Shown in pieces: positions 50,671 through 59,904 of a stretch of 64,000 nt of DNA. The position numbers and the translations under genes are program-made. Source of the DNA: Rhizobium mesosinicum (GTDB lineage Bacteria; Pseudomonadota; Alphaproteobacteria; Rhizobiales; Rhizobiaceae); NCBI RefSeq assembly GCF_019511345.1, contig NZ_JAEUAK010000011.1, forward strand, positions 1 to 64,000, read 5' to 3'. Under the pieces are notes generated by a model. That model had not been told where the DNA came from and ran no database searches. It saw only the letters and a list, made by a program, of their open reading frames with translations. Numbering within the stretch: the first letter of the stretch is position 1; each line of letters opens with the position of its first letter.

Positions 50671-51737
50671 ATATCCGCACAACAGCCGGCCTTGCGATCC
50701 TCGCATCACTGTTGCTGACCGCCTGCCAGAAGCAGGAGGAAGCTCACGAAGAACCGCCCCGCCCCATCCTTTCCGTCGTCGTCGCTCCGACCGCGGCCTC
50801 CGCGCTGACCCTGCCGGGCACCGTCCAGGCGAGGATCGAGACGCAGCTGGCGTTCCGCGTGCTCGGACGCGTCATCGCGCGCAAGGTCAGCGTCGGCGAC
50901 CTCGTGAAACAGGGTGACGTCGTTGCCGCCATCGATCCCTTGGCGCTGGAGCTTGCGGTCAAGAGTTCGCAGTCCGAGCTTTCTAACGCCCAGGCGCAGC
51001 TGGCGAACGCTGCTTCCACCGAAGAGCGCCAGCGCTCCCTGCTGGAAAGCCGGTCGGGAAGCGAAGCGGCCTATGAAGAGGCCGAACTCGGGCGCAGGAG
51101 CGCCGACGCTGCGGTCGCCAAGGCGCAGGCCAATCTGGACAAGGCCGAAGAACAGCTGGGTTATGCGCAGCTCAAGGCAGAGTTCGACGGCGTCGTCACG
51201 GCGACTTCGGCCGAAGTGGGCCAGGTCGTTTCCGCCGGCCAGAGCATCGTCACCATCGCCCGCCCGGAACAGAGCGACGCGGTGATCGACATTCCCGTCG
51301 CAAGCTTCGACGGCCTGAAGGTCGGCTCACCCTTCGAGGTCGCCCTGCAGCTCGACCCGACCATCCGCACGAGCGGCACGGTCAGGGAAATCGCCCCGGA
51401 AGCCGAATCCACGACGCGCACGCGGCGCACGAAGATCGCGCTCATCGATCCGCCGCCGGCCTTTCGCCTGGGCTCCGTCGTCACGGCAACCGCGACCGTA
51501 GACGCTGAGCCGACGATCCTGCTGCCCTCCTCTTCTGTCCTGATGAAAGACGGAAAGCCTGTTGTCTGGGTGGTCGACACCGCCGCCGCCAAGGTTTCCA
51601 TTCGTCCGGTCAGGATAGACGGCGACCTTGCCGAGGGAGGCTCCGTCCGCATCGCCGAGGGCGTCAGCCCGGGCGATCGCGTCGTCATCGCCGGCGTTCA
51701 CAAACTCGCCGATGGCCAGGCCGTCAGAATAGATTGA
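50667..51737 (+). CDS. RND efflux adaptor lipoprotein 2
   Basis: 356 residues, a second membrane-fusion protein, related to the first but clearly diverged. The lipobox is LLTAC, and the core segments are ARIETQLAFRVLGRVIARK, GDVVAAIDPLALELAV and YAQLKAEFDGVVTATS. It is coupled to adaptor 1 by ATGA and to the pump 11 bases downstream. Two different adaptors in one operon suggest a mixed adaptor ring, as reported for some RND systems. Confidence 0.9.
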   Translation: MNIRTTAGLAILASLLLTACQKQEEAHEEPPRPILSVVVAPTAASALTLPGTVQARIETQLAFRVLGRVIARKVSVGDLVKQGDVVAAIDPLALELAVKSSQSELSNAQAQLANAASTEERQRSLLESRSGSEAAYEEAELGRRSADAAVAKAQANLDKAEEQLGYAQLKAEFDGVVTATSAEVGQVVSAGQSIVTIARPEQSDAVIDIPVASFDGLKVGSPFEVALQLDPTIRTSGTVREIAPEAESTTRTRRTKIALIDPPPAFRLGSVVTATATVDAEPTILLPSSSVLMKDGKPVVWVVDTAAAKVSIRPVRIDGDLAEGGSVRIAEGVSPGDRVVIAGVHKLADGQAVRID

Positions 51738-51748
51738 GGAAATTGCCC

Positions 51749-54700
51749 GTGAAAAAATTCAACCTGTCCGACTGGGCGCTCGAACACCGTTCGCTCGTCT
51801 GGTACTTCATGATCGTCTTCATTCTGGCCGGCGCCTTTTCCTATATCAGCCTCGGCCGTGAGGAAGATCCGAATTTCACCATCAAGACCATGATCATCCA
51901 GGTGCAGTGGCCTGGCGCGTCTGCCGAGGAAGTGACCAAGCAGGTCACGGACCGCGTCGAAAAGAAGCTCGAAGAGCTGGAATCGCTCGATTACACGAAG
52001 AGCGAGACGGTGGCCGGGCAGACGACGATCTTCGTGGAACTGCTGCCGACGACCAAGGCCAAGGATGTCAACGCCATCTGGATGCGCGTGCGCAACATGA
52101 TCGGCGACATCAAGGGCGATTTCCCGAGCGGCGTCATCGGGCCGTTCTTCAACGATCGCTTCGGCGACGTCTTCGGCAATATCTACGCCTTCACCAGCGA
52201 CGGGCTGACGCAGCGCCAGCTCCGCGATCTCGTCGAGGACGCGCGCGCCAAAGTGCTGACGGTTCAAAATGTCGGCAAGGTGGACATTATCGGCGCGCAG
52301 GACGAAGCGATCTATCTCGAATTCTCGACACGCAAGATCGCCGCCCTCGGTCTCAACCAGCAATCCGTGATCGAGACGCTCCAGGCGCAGAATGCCGTGA
52401 CGCAGTCCGGTTTCGTCGATGCCGGTCCCGAGCGCATCGCATTGCGCGTGAGCGGCCAGTTCACCTCGGAGGAAAGCCTCAAGGCGATCAATCTTCGGGT
52501 CAACGACCGCTTCTTCCCGCTGACCGATGTCGCCACGATCAAGCGCGGCTATGTCGACCCGCCCTCCGCGCTCTTCCGCTATAACGGCCAGCCGGCGATC
52601 GGGCTCGCCATCGGCATGAAGACAGGCGCGAACCTGCTGGAATTCGGCGAAGCGCTCGACAAGGAGATCAAGCAGGTAACGGCCGACCTTCCCATCGGCG
52701 TGGATGTCGAACGCGTTTCCGATCAGCCCGCCGTCGTCGACGAAGCCGTGTCAGGCTTCACGCGTGCGCTGTTCGAGGCGATCGTCATCGTGCTTGCGAT
52801 CAGCTTCATCAGCCTCGGCGTGCGCGCAGGGCTCGTGGTTGCCATCTCCATTCCGCTCGTTCTGGCGATCACCTTCCTGGTCATGGCCTATAGCGGCATT
52901 TCTATGCAGCGAATTTCGCTCGGCGCGCTGATCATCGCCCTTGGCCTCCTGGTCGACGACGCGATGATCGCAGTGGAAATGATGGTCGCCCGCCTGGAGG
53001 TCGGCGACGACCTCCGGAAGGCGGCGACCTATGTCTACACCTCCACCGCCTTCCCGATGCTGACGGGTACGCTGGTGACGGTCGCAGGCTTCATCCCCGT
53101 CGGCCTCAACTCCAGCGCGGCTGGCGAGTTCACCTTCACCCTCTTCGTGGTCATCGCCGTTTCGCTCCTGGTCTCATGGGTGGTGGCGGTCCTGTTCACG
53201 CCGCTGCTCGGCGTGACCATCCTTCCGAAAACAATGAAATCGCATCATGAGCAGAAGGGTCGTTTCGGGCGGATCTTCTCATGGCTCCTCGGCGTCGCCC
53301 TGCGCTGGCGCTGGATAACCATCGGCGCGACGCTGGCAGTGTTTGCCCTCTCCATCGGCGGCATGAGCCTGGTGCAGCAGCAGTTCTTCCCCTCCTCCGA
53401 CCGGCCCGAACTGATCGTCGACTGGAACCTGCCGCAAAACAACTCGATTTCGGAAACGAACAAGCAGATGGCGAAGTTCGAAAGCGAGATGCTGGCAAAC
53501 AACAAGGATGTCGACCACTGGACGAGCTATGTCGGCCAGGGCGCTCCCCGCTTCATCCTGTCCTTCGACGTACAGACGCCAGATGTCTCCTTCGGCCAGA
53601 CGGTGATCGTCACCAACGGGCTCGACGTGCGCGACAAGGTCAAGGCCGAGCTGCAGGACTATCTGACGAAGACCTTCCCGGGCACGGACGCCTTCGTGAA
53701 GCTTCTCGACATCGGCCCGCCGGTCGGCAAGCCCGTGCAATACCGCGTGAGCGGACCCGACATCCAGAAGGTGCGTGATCTCTCCCACCAGCTTGCAGGC
53801 ATCGTCGGAGCGCATCCGCTGCTCTCCAACATGACCTTCGACTGGAACGAACCGTCGCGCGTCGTCAAGGTCGATGTCCTCCAGGACAAGGCGCGCCAGC
53901 TCGGCGTCTCCTCGCAGGATATCGCAACCGCGCTCAACAGCATCGTCGAGGGCTCGGCGGCCACGCAGATCCGCGACGACATCTATCTCGTCAACGTGAT
54001 CGGCCGCGCCCAGACTTCGGAACGCGGTTCGATCGAGACGCTGCAGAACCTCCAGCTTGCCGGCGCCAACGGCAACTCGGTGCCCCTGTCCGCTGTTGCC
54101 AATTTCCATTACGAACTGGAGCAGCCGACGATCTGGCGGCGCACCCGCATACCGACCGTCACGCTCAAGGCAGCCGTCGTTGGACCGACGCAGCCGGCGA
54201 CGATCGTCACCGAGCTGAAGCCGAAAGTGGACGAGTTCCGCAAGGGTCTTCCGAGCGGCTACAAGATCGTCGATGGCGGCTCTGTCGAGGAAAGCGCCAA
54301 GGCGCAAGGCCCGATCGTGGCGGTCGCACCGCTGATGCTGTTCATCATGGCGACGATCCTGATGATCCAGCTGCAGAGTTTCAGCAGGCTCTTCCTGGTC
54401 TTCGCTGTTGCCCCCACCGCGCTGATCGGCGTCGTCGCGGCGTTGCTGCTCAGCAATGCACCTATGGGCTTCGTCGCCATCCTCGGCGTTCTGGCGCTGA
54501 TCGGAATCCTGATCCGCAACTCCGTCATCCTCGTCGTCCAGATCGAGCATCTTCGAAGCGAGGGCGTGCCGCCCTGGCAGGCCGTCATCGAGGCGACGGA
54601 GCACCGAATGCGACCGATCATGCTGACGGCCGCTGCGGCGACCCTCGCGCTGATCCCGATCTCCAGGGAAATCTTCTGGGGGCCGATGGCCTACGCGATG

Positions 54701-54790
54701 ATGGGCGGCATTGTCGTCGGCACGGTGCTGACGCTGCTCTTCCTGCCGGCTCTGTATGTTGCCTGGTTTCGAATACCCCGCGAAGCCTGA
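51749..54790 (+). CDS. RND efflux pump (AcrB/HAE-like)
   Basis: 1013 residues, inner-membrane proton-driven drug exporter with 12 spans. The proton-relay Asp pair is at residues 403-404 (GLLVDDAMIAVEMM). The N-terminal YISLGREEDPNFTIK and WPGASAEEVTKQVTDRVE belong to the branch of RND pumps with short periplasmic loops that is distinct from AcrB itself. The GTG at 51749 has GAGGAAA seven bases before it. Third gene of the TetR-controlled operon, ended by a strong terminator. Substrates unknown; no outer-membrane channel gene is adjacent. Confidence 0.93.
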   Translation: MKKFNLSDWALEHRSLVWYFMIVFILAGAFSYISLGREEDPNFTIKTMIIQVQWPGASAEEVTKQVTDRVEKKLEELESLDYTKSETVAGQTTIFVELLPTTKAKDVNAIWMRVRNMIGDIKGDFPSGVIGPFFNDRFGDVFGNIYAFTSDGLTQRQLRDLVEDARAKVLTVQNVGKVDIIGAQDEAIYLEFSTRKIAALGLNQQSVIETLQAQNAVTQSGFVDAGPERIALRVSGQFTSEESLKAINLRVNDRFFPLTDVATIKRGYVDPPSALFRYNGQPAIGLAIGMKTGANLLEFGEALDKEIKQVTADLPIGVDVERVSDQPAVVDEAVSGFTRALFEAIVIVLAISFISLGVRAGLVVAISIPLVLAITFLVMAYSGISMQRISLGALIIALGLLVDDAMIAVEMMVARLEVGDDLRKAATYVYTSTAFPMLTGTLVTVAGFIPVGLNSSAAGEFTFTLFVVIAVSLLVSWVVAVLFTPLLGVTILPKTMKSHHEQKGRFGRIFSWLLGVALRWRWITIGATLAVFALSIGGMSLVQQQFFPSSDRPELIVDWNLPQNNSISETNKQMAKFESEMLANNKDVDHWTSYVGQGAPRFILSFDVQTPDVSFGQTVIVTNGLDVRDKVKAELQDYLTKTFPGTDAFVKLLDIGPPVGKPVQYRVSGPDIQKVRDLSHQLAGIVGAHPLLSNMTFDWNEPSRVVKVDVLQDKARQLGVSSQDIATALNSIVEGSAATQIRDDIYLVNVIGRAQTSERGSIETLQNLQLAGANGNSVPLSAVANFHYELEQPTIWRRTRIPTVTLKAAVVGPTQPATIVTELKPKVDEFRKGLPSGYKIVDGGSVEESAKAQGPIVAVAPLMLFIMATILMIQLQSFSRLFLVFAVAPTALIGVVAALLLSNAPMGFVAILGVLALIGILIRNSVILVVQIEHLRSEGVPPWQAVIEATEHRMRPIMLTAAAATLALIPISREIFWGPMAYAMMGGIVVGTVLTLLFLPALYVAWFRIPREA

Positions 54791-54798
54791 CAACGTAG

Positions 54799-54830
54799 GC
54801 CCGCCCGGATCATTCCGGGCGGGTTTTTCT
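54799..54830 (+). terminator. Rho-independent terminator of the RND operon
   Basis: GCCCGCCCGG and CCGGGCGGG pair around ATCATT and are followed by TTTTTCTT, ten bases after the pump stop codon. Confidence 0.95.
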
Positions 54831-54861
54831 TCGCCCTGCCGGAAGGCTCGCAAGCGCTCGG

Positions 54862-55752
54862 TCAGCCGATATAGGCCGCCAGTTCGTCGGGCGTTCCCAT
54901 CGGAAAGGCGGCTTTCAGATAGTCGAGAAAGGCCGATACGCGCGTACTCAGCAGCCGCCGCGAGGGATAAAGCGTCCAGAGCGCGATCTCCGGCCCGTCG
55001 GCATCTCCCCAATGAACCAGCGTGCCGGCGGCAAGGTCGCCACTGACGAGCGAGATGGGAAGGCGGGCAGCACCCACGCCCATGCGCACCGCGTCACGCA
55101 CCATTGTCAGCGATGACAGCCTGAGCACCGTGTCTACGGCAATGCCCGACCCGGCGCCCGCTTGCCTGACATGCCAGACGGCAGTCTGATCGCCCGCTCC
55201 GCGCACGACGGCCGGAACGGCCGAACCATCCGCCGGCCGAGTAAGAGCCGGGTTCGCCACGACCACCAGCCGGTCACGCAGGAAGATTCGCCCGACGAGG
55301 CTCTCATCGGGATCCGGATTGACCCGGATCACCAGGTCGTAGCCTTCCTCCACCATGTCGACGGCCCGGTCTTCCGTCGTCACCTCAAGCCGCACGTCGG
55401 GATAGGCAAGCGCGAAGCCGGCGGCGAGCTTGCCCATCGCCGTCTGCGAAAATAGCAGCGGCGCACTGATCCGCAGCCTGCCGCGCGGCTTATCCGCACC
55501 GGAGGCGATCGCCGCCGCCGTCTCGTCGAGTTCGGTCAGCAGGGCTCCGGTGCGCTCGTAAAGCGCCCGTCCCTCCTCGGTCAGCTTCAAGACACGCGCG
55601 CCCCGCTCGAAGAGACGCAGGTCGAGACCTGCCTCCAGCTCCGCAACCCGGCGTGAGAGCGTCGCCTTCGGGCGCCCGGCGGCACGGGCGGCGCGCCCGA
55701 ACCCGCCATGACGGGCAACGAGATTGAAATCGGCAAGCGCAAGCAGGTCCAT
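54862..55752 (-). CDS. LysR family regulator
   Basis: 296 residues. The winged HTH is at residues 1-60 (GGFGRAARAAGRPKATLSRRVAELE) and the substrate-binding domain follows. The HTH form with ATLSRRV is of the DSF/CrgA-like group. The ATG at 55752 follows AGGTGG; a GTG nine bases upstream is possible. It is divergent from the SRPBCC-NmrA pair with a LysR-type box in the gap and probably regulates it. Confidence 0.88.
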   Translation of the reverse strand: MDLLALADFNLVARHGGFGRAARAAGRPKATLSRRVAELEAGLDLRLFERGARVLKLTEEGRALYERTGALLTELDETAAAIASGADKPRGRLRISAPLLFSQTAMGKLAAGFALAYPDVRLEVTTEDRAVDMVEEGYDLVIRVNPDPDESLVGRIFLRDRLVVVANPALTRPADGSAVPAVVRGAGDQTAVWHVRQAGAGSGIAVDTVLRLSSLTMVRDAVRMGVGAARLPISLVSGDLAAGTLVHWGDADGPEIALWTLYPSRRLLSTRVSAFLDYLKAAFPMGTPDELAAYIG

Positions 55753-55766
55753 GCGTTCCACCTATG

Positions 55767-55792
55767 AGACGATCTGTCTAAAATCATCGTCT
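55767..55792. promoter_or_regulatory. LysR-type box between regulator and SRPBCC gene
   Basis: AGACGAT (55767-55773) and ATCGTCT (55786-55792) form a 7-bp inverted repeat with a 12-base centre in the 105-base divergent gap, the usual position for LysR binding. Confidence 0.65.
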
Positions 55793-55857
55793 ACCGGATC
55801 ATACCTGAACCGTCCATCTTGATTGTGTCAAGCAAACCGACACCAAAGGAGAAGACG

Positions 55858-56331
55858 ATGATCTATTCAACCGCAACTGTTCCAGTTAATCCGGAAGGCG
55901 AGACCCCGCTCACCCGTGCGGAGGCATGGCAGGGCCTCGTCCTCAAGGCCCGCGACGCGCGCCTGTTCCTGCCGCCGAACCTCTGTACGGCGTGCGACGT
56001 GGTAGAAGAAAGCGCCACTCATATCGTGCGCGAGGCGACGATCGCCGGACAGGATCTGCGCGAAATCATCACCTTCGAACCGGAAAGCAAGGTCACCTTC
56101 TTCCAGGCAACCGGGCCGCGCGAAGGCGCGATCGTCAACGAACTGTTCGAGGACGAGCAAGGTGTCCTGCAGCTGCGCTTCTACTGCTACCTCGGCCTGC
56201 GCGGCAAGGAGCCGAACGGGCCGGAGGAACAGGCCGAACAGGCCTGGATGGATGGCGAAAAGGGCTACAGGAGCGCGCTTGTCTCGACACTGAAGCGGAC
56301 CCGCGAACTTCTCGCAGAAGGCAATCTCTGA
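55858..56331 (+). CDS. SRPBCC-fold protein (AtaL/DUF1857-like)
   Basis: 157 residues. The start IYSTATVPVNPEGETPLTRAEAWQGLVLKARDA and the following FLPPNLCTACDVVE match the AtaL/DUF1857 branch of START/SRPBCC proteins, which bind hydrophobic ligands or catalyse aromatase-type steps. The ATG follows AAAGGAGAAG, a strong site. It is followed by an NmrA-like reductase and is divergent from a LysR gene. Ligand unknown. Confidence 0.82.
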   Translation: MIYSTATVPVNPEGETPLTRAEAWQGLVLKARDARLFLPPNLCTACDVVEESATHIVREATIAGQDLREIITFEPESKVTFFQATGPREGAIVNELFEDEQGVLQLRFYCYLGLRGKEPNGPEEQAEQAWMDGEKGYRSALVSTLKRTRELLAEGNL

Positions 56332-56397
56332 TCATCGACCAAAACGGAGGGACGGCCCCAGGGCCGGGCGTCCCCCCTTGCGAAAAGGAACGGAGCC

Positions 56398-57051
56398 ATG
56401 AGCAATATTCAAACCGATCACCCGAAAATCCTGATCCTCGGCGCAACCGGGCCGACCGGCCGGCTGATCGTCTCCCAGGCGCTGGCGCGCGGCTACGATG
56501 TCACCGCGCTCATCCGCTCGCCCGAGAAAGCAGCTGACCTGAAGGGCGCGAAACTCGTTGTCGGAGATGCGCGCGACGAAAAGGTCTTGCGCCAGGCGCT
56601 TGAGGGCCGCAACGCCGTCATCAGCGCGCTCGGCACGCCGGCAAGCCCCTTCCGGGAGGTCACGCTACTGTCGACGGCGACGCGCGCACTCGTCGATGCC
56701 ATGAAGGCCGAGCATGTTTCCCGCCTCGTCTGCATCACCGGCATCGGCGCCGGCGACAGCGCCGGGCATGGCGGCTTCCTGTTCGACAGGCTGATCTTCC
56801 CGCTTCTCCTCAAGAAGGTCTATGCCGATAAGAACCGGCAGGAAGCGATCGTGAGAGACAGCGGCCTCGACTGGACTCTCGTGCGTCCGTCGCTTTTGAA
56901 CAACAAGGCCGGCGATGCGCCGGTCCGTGCGCTGACCGACCTTTCCGGTTTTCATGGCGGCAGTATAGCGCGGGCGGCCGTTGCAGCCTTCGTTCTCCAC
57001 CAGCTGCGTCAGGACCGCTGGCTGCACCAGGCTCCGCTGATCACGCAGTGA
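56398..57051 (+). CDS. NAD(P)-binding NmrA/SDR-a5-like oxidoreductase
   Basis: 217 residues. The atypical SDR cofactor motif GATGPTGRLIV lies at residues 15-25, with RSPEKAADL, VVGDARDEK and SALGTPAS following as in NmrA/biliverdin reductase-like proteins. Catalytic Tyr/Lys of classical SDRs are replaced by YADKNRQEAIV. It is probably co-transcribed with the SRPBCC gene 66 bases upstream and may act on the same compound. Confidence 0.87.
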   Translation: MSNIQTDHPKILILGATGPTGRLIVSQALARGYDVTALIRSPEKAADLKGAKLVVGDARDEKVLRQALEGRNAVISALGTPASPFREVTLLSTATRALVDAMKAEHVSRLVCITGIGAGDSAGHGGFLFDRLIFPLLLKKVYADKNRQEAIVRDSGLDWTLVRPSLLNNKAGDAPVRALTDLSGFHGGSIARAAVAAFVLHQLRQDRWLHQAPLITQ

Positions 57052-57191
57052 GCCAATGTCCGCTTCGTTTCCGCTGTCGGCAAGTCAGGGGCTGACAGCC
57101 GCATCGAAGCTTTCAAGCGCGTCCGTACCGGCTCCGAAGCGCCGGCATTTGAGGGTGGCTTCGGCATAGTAGAGGATGCGCGGTGATCGCC

Positions 57192-57602
57192 CTACTTGAT
57201 GACCTTCACGTCGGCCACGCCCTCTTCGAGGCGGCCGTGTTCGACGGGGCTCCGCAGAACGAACATGTCACTGCCGACGTATCCTGGCTGCGATGTGTAA
57301 TAAACTGCGACCCCATTCGCTTTGGCTTTATCGCACTTCATCTTTTTACCGTGTGAATTGGCGACAACCAGCTGGTGGAGAATGTCGATACGGCCGTGCT
57401 TAGGCTGCTCCACGATATCTATATTAGGGTACGCAACAAACTCGCAGTCCCCGTCGAGCTGAACATTCTCGAACACCAGTTTCTTTTCGCCGCTGCGTGC
57501 TGTTACGGGGTGGGATTCGCGTTTGGAAGCCGACGTCGTCGTGCAGTTCGAAAGGGAAATCGCCGCGGCTGCCAATATCGAATATGTAAAGATATTTTTC
57601 AC
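57192..57602 (-). CDS. Small lipoprotein with a single Ig-like repeat
   Basis: 136 residues. The lipoprotein signal ends in LSNC near residue 20. The rest reads as one beta-sandwich repeat of the Bacterial Ig/cadherin-like kind: PNIDIVEQPKHGRID followed by YYTSQPGYVGSDMFV. It is visibly more AT-rich than the general background and divergent from the duplicated secreted protein at 57715, 112 bases away. The two may act together at the cell surface. Function unknown. Confidence 0.7.
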   Translation of the reverse strand: MKNIFTYSILAAAAISLSNCTTTSASKRESHPVTARSGEKKLVFENVQLDGDCEFVAYPNIDIVEQPKHGRIDILHQLVVANSHGKKMKCDKAKANGVAVYYTSQPGYVGSDMFVLRSPVEHGRLEEGVADVKVIK

Positions 57603-57714
57603 TATAAACCCTCAACTTTGCTTGAACAAACATTGAATATTTCGGGGAGTCAAGCAGAGTGCACGGCTCAAATCCGGCAGTTTCTCCTGCTCCAAACATT
57701 GGCGAGGTTCGATC

Positions 57715-58875
57715 TTGAAAAGACGTGTCAAGGCGTGTGTGTTCTCGCTTGCAGCAGGGATTGGGCTGCTGGCGGCGGACATGGGAAATGCCGATGACAT
57801 TCCTTTTTTCGTCAGCCGTGATGTGCCCGATTACAGGGTCCTGATGACGGTTCGAGAGGCCGATCGCCCGCCAAATACACATTTGCGCTCGGTTATTCAT
57901 CATCATGGATGGACAAGGGTCGAAGAGCATTGGAGCCAGGGGACACGCGTTTCCTATGGAAGCTTCTTCGATAACGTCTTGCTGTCGACATGGAAGCCTC
58001 ACGACGACGAAGACGTTACTGATATGACCATCACAAATGTCGCGCCGCTACGTAGGGGCATCAGCGTTAAGAACACGAAGGAGGTTGGGACCGCCATCCA
58101 TCCGGCCGGTGAAGCTTGCAAATGGTGGGAGATCATCGACAAGCCCGAGCTGAAGGGGACTTTCGGACCCTTCGCCTATAGCTGCCTATCACATGATGGC
58201 ATTGAAGTTGCCACAAAGGGGTTGATAAAGCGCAAGGAGCCTTACGGCGAAACGCAACTGGTCAAACTGGAACGAACACCTGTCGAGGAATCGGAAGTTA
58301 GACCTCCGAAGCGGCTCTTCGACCCCGCATTCTGGCTGAAGCCGCTCAGGCACTATCCCAAGAGACCTGCAAATCTTCCCGATTTTGAAGCGAGAATGAT
58401 TGGCGACCGGTCGGAGAAAAGAGTGCTCAGGCATTATCCCTGGCGATTTGAAGAAGAGCACAGCAAGGATGGAAGGGTGGTGTTTTCGGTCTGGAACATG
58501 CTCGACGATCAAAATTTGACTGTCGGTTACTCCAAAACCGAGCGTTACTTCGAGGCTCGTCGCTCATCGATTGATCTTCGGCCATCAAGTAACCCTATCG
58601 GTGTTGAGATCGGTCCGACCGACTTGAAAAAGAACGGTCGTTACCTTGGAGAGTCCTGTGCCTGGTTCGAAACAACGCACCTTGCTGATGCGGGCAGGAG
58701 CGAATGCCTGACGCCGGATGGTGTGGCGCTGAAAGTCGAGTTCAGCTCGTGGGTGGGTCTCGGTGAAAACTATACCGCCGTCGAGGTCAAGCGTCGCCCC
58801 GTTGACCTCAAAGAGATGATCCCGCCGCCGGAATTGATCGATCCGTCATCATGGGGATTCACCGTCAGCGACTGA
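57715..58875 (+). CDS. Secreted hypothetical protein made of two related halves
   Basis: 386 residues with a signal peptide of ~27 residues (LAAGIGLLAADMGNA). The mature protein consists of two ~165-residue repeats. Both contain a paired-Cys segment, GEACKWWEI...AYSCLSHDGIEV in the first and GESCAWFET...SECLTPDGVALKV in the second, and both end alike, PPKRLFDPAFWL and PPPELIDPSSWGF. I recognise no family. The TTG start follows GGCGAGG. AT-richer than average, divergent from a small lipoprotein. Role unknown; the conserved Cys pairs suggest disulfides in the periplasm. Confidence 0.7.
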   Translation: MKRRVKACVFSLAAGIGLLAADMGNADDIPFFVSRDVPDYRVLMTVREADRPPNTHLRSVIHHHGWTRVEEHWSQGTRVSYGSFFDNVLLSTWKPHDDEDVTDMTITNVAPLRRGISVKNTKEVGTAIHPAGEACKWWEIIDKPELKGTFGPFAYSCLSHDGIEVATKGLIKRKEPYGETQLVKLERTPVEESEVRPPKRLFDPAFWLKPLRHYPKRPANLPDFEARMIGDRSEKRVLRHYPWRFEEEHSKDGRVVFSVWNMLDDQNLTVGYSKTERYFEARRSSIDLRPSSNPIGVEIGPTDLKKNGRYLGESCAWFETTHLADAGRSECLTPDGVALKVEFSSWVGLGENYTAVEVKRRPVDLKEMIPPPELIDPSSWGFTVSD

Positions 58876-58989
58876 TCTGTCGAGTGCCCGGTTTACTTGT
58901 CCACCCTCACACTCAACACGCCTTCTTCAGTGCAAGCCGCCGTTCGACCTCCGCACAAAGGAGGCGCGATCGGGCTGGCTGCGGCCGGA

Positions 58990-59892
58990 TTAGCTGCCGA
59001 CTGCCGCTCTCAGTCTCTCAAGCGCCTCCCGCACCCGCCCACGCGCGGCTTCCGGAAGACCAAGCACCGGGCGCGGCGGCGAAAACCGGCCGAGGCCGAG
59101 GAGATCGGCAATGGTGTACATGACCCGGAAACTGCCGAACTCCTTGAACAGCGCCCAGAGCGGCGCAAAGGCATCGTTGATGCGCGCCGCCTCTTGTGCG
59201 TCGCCCGCTTGCGCGGCCCGCGTCAGTTTCAATGCCTCGGCAGGCAGCAGGCCCGCGACCACGCTGTACCAGCCATCGGCGCCTGCCAGCACCGCATCGG
59301 CGGCACCCCAGTCGCCGCTATAGCCGACCGCAAAACCGTCAGGTGTCACCGAGCGCAGACTTGCGATCTCAGTCGCGAAATCACCATTGGTGGGCAGCGG
59401 CATCTTCACAGCCTTGACGGTGCCGAGCTTGGCGAGACGGGCAATCAGCTCAATGCTGAAGGTGAACTTCGTCGTGCCCGGATTGTTGTAAATGCAGAGC
59501 GGCAGCTTGCCGGCATCGGCGACGGCAGCGAAATGCTCGTAGACCTCGTCATCGGTGAGCGGCGTATAGGAGACCGGCGCCAGCAGCAGGCCATCCGCCC
59601 CGAGCTCCCGTGCATCTTGCGCCAGCGCCTGCGCCTCGTCCGTCCTGAGCGCCCCGACGCCGACGATGACAGGGATCTTGCCGCCGACCGTGGACATGGC
59701 CGTTTCCACCGCCCGGCGCCGCTCTCCGCGCGACAGGAAAGCGTAGGCGCCAGTGCTGCCGAGAAGACCGATGGCGTCGGCGTCGGCGGCCTCGATGCGG
59801 GCAAGCAGCGTGGCGAGCGCGTCGGTATCGACAATGCCGGACGGATCGGCCGGCGTGATCGGAAAGGCGGAAAGGCCATGGAAAAGCGGCAT
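58990..59892 (-). CDS. DapA/NAL family aldolase
   Basis: 300 residues, (beta/alpha)8 Schiff-base aldolase of the dihydrodipicolinate synthase family. The Schiff-base Lys is Lys163 (VKMPLP), the partner Tyr is Tyr135 (CIYNNPGTT), and the pyruvate-binding GST triplet is LLGSTGAY at 43-50. Whether it is a true DapA or a relative with another aldehyde is not clear; the Arg that binds the DapA substrate is not evident. It is last in an operon behind two LysE-family exporters, 12 bases after the second. Confidence 0.88.
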   Translation of the reverse strand: MPLFHGLSAFPITPADPSGIVDTDALATLLARIEAADADAIGLLGSTGAYAFLSRGERRRAVETAMSTVGGKIPVIVGVGALRTDEAQALAQDARELGADGLLLAPVSYTPLTDDEVYEHFAAVADAGKLPLCIYNNPGTTKFTFSIELIARLAKLGTVKAVKMPLPTNGDFATEIASLRSVTPDGFAVGYSGDWGAADAVLAGADGWYSVVAGLLPAEALKLTRAAQAGDAQEAARINDAFAPLWALFKEFGSFRVMYTIADLLGLGRFSPPRPVLGLPEAARGRVREALERLRAAVGS

Positions 59893-59904
59893 CGCGGATT
59901 TCCT

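Noticed and set aside
53279..55012. Long minus-strand frame antisense to the RND pump
   Set aside because: Arg/Asp-rich, no motifs, fully opposed to a certain gene; a GC-driven shadow.
57052..57191. Minus-strand protein-like stretch RILYYAEATLKCRRFG
   Set aside because: About 33 codons without start or known match; could be chance or a tiny remnant, too weak to list.
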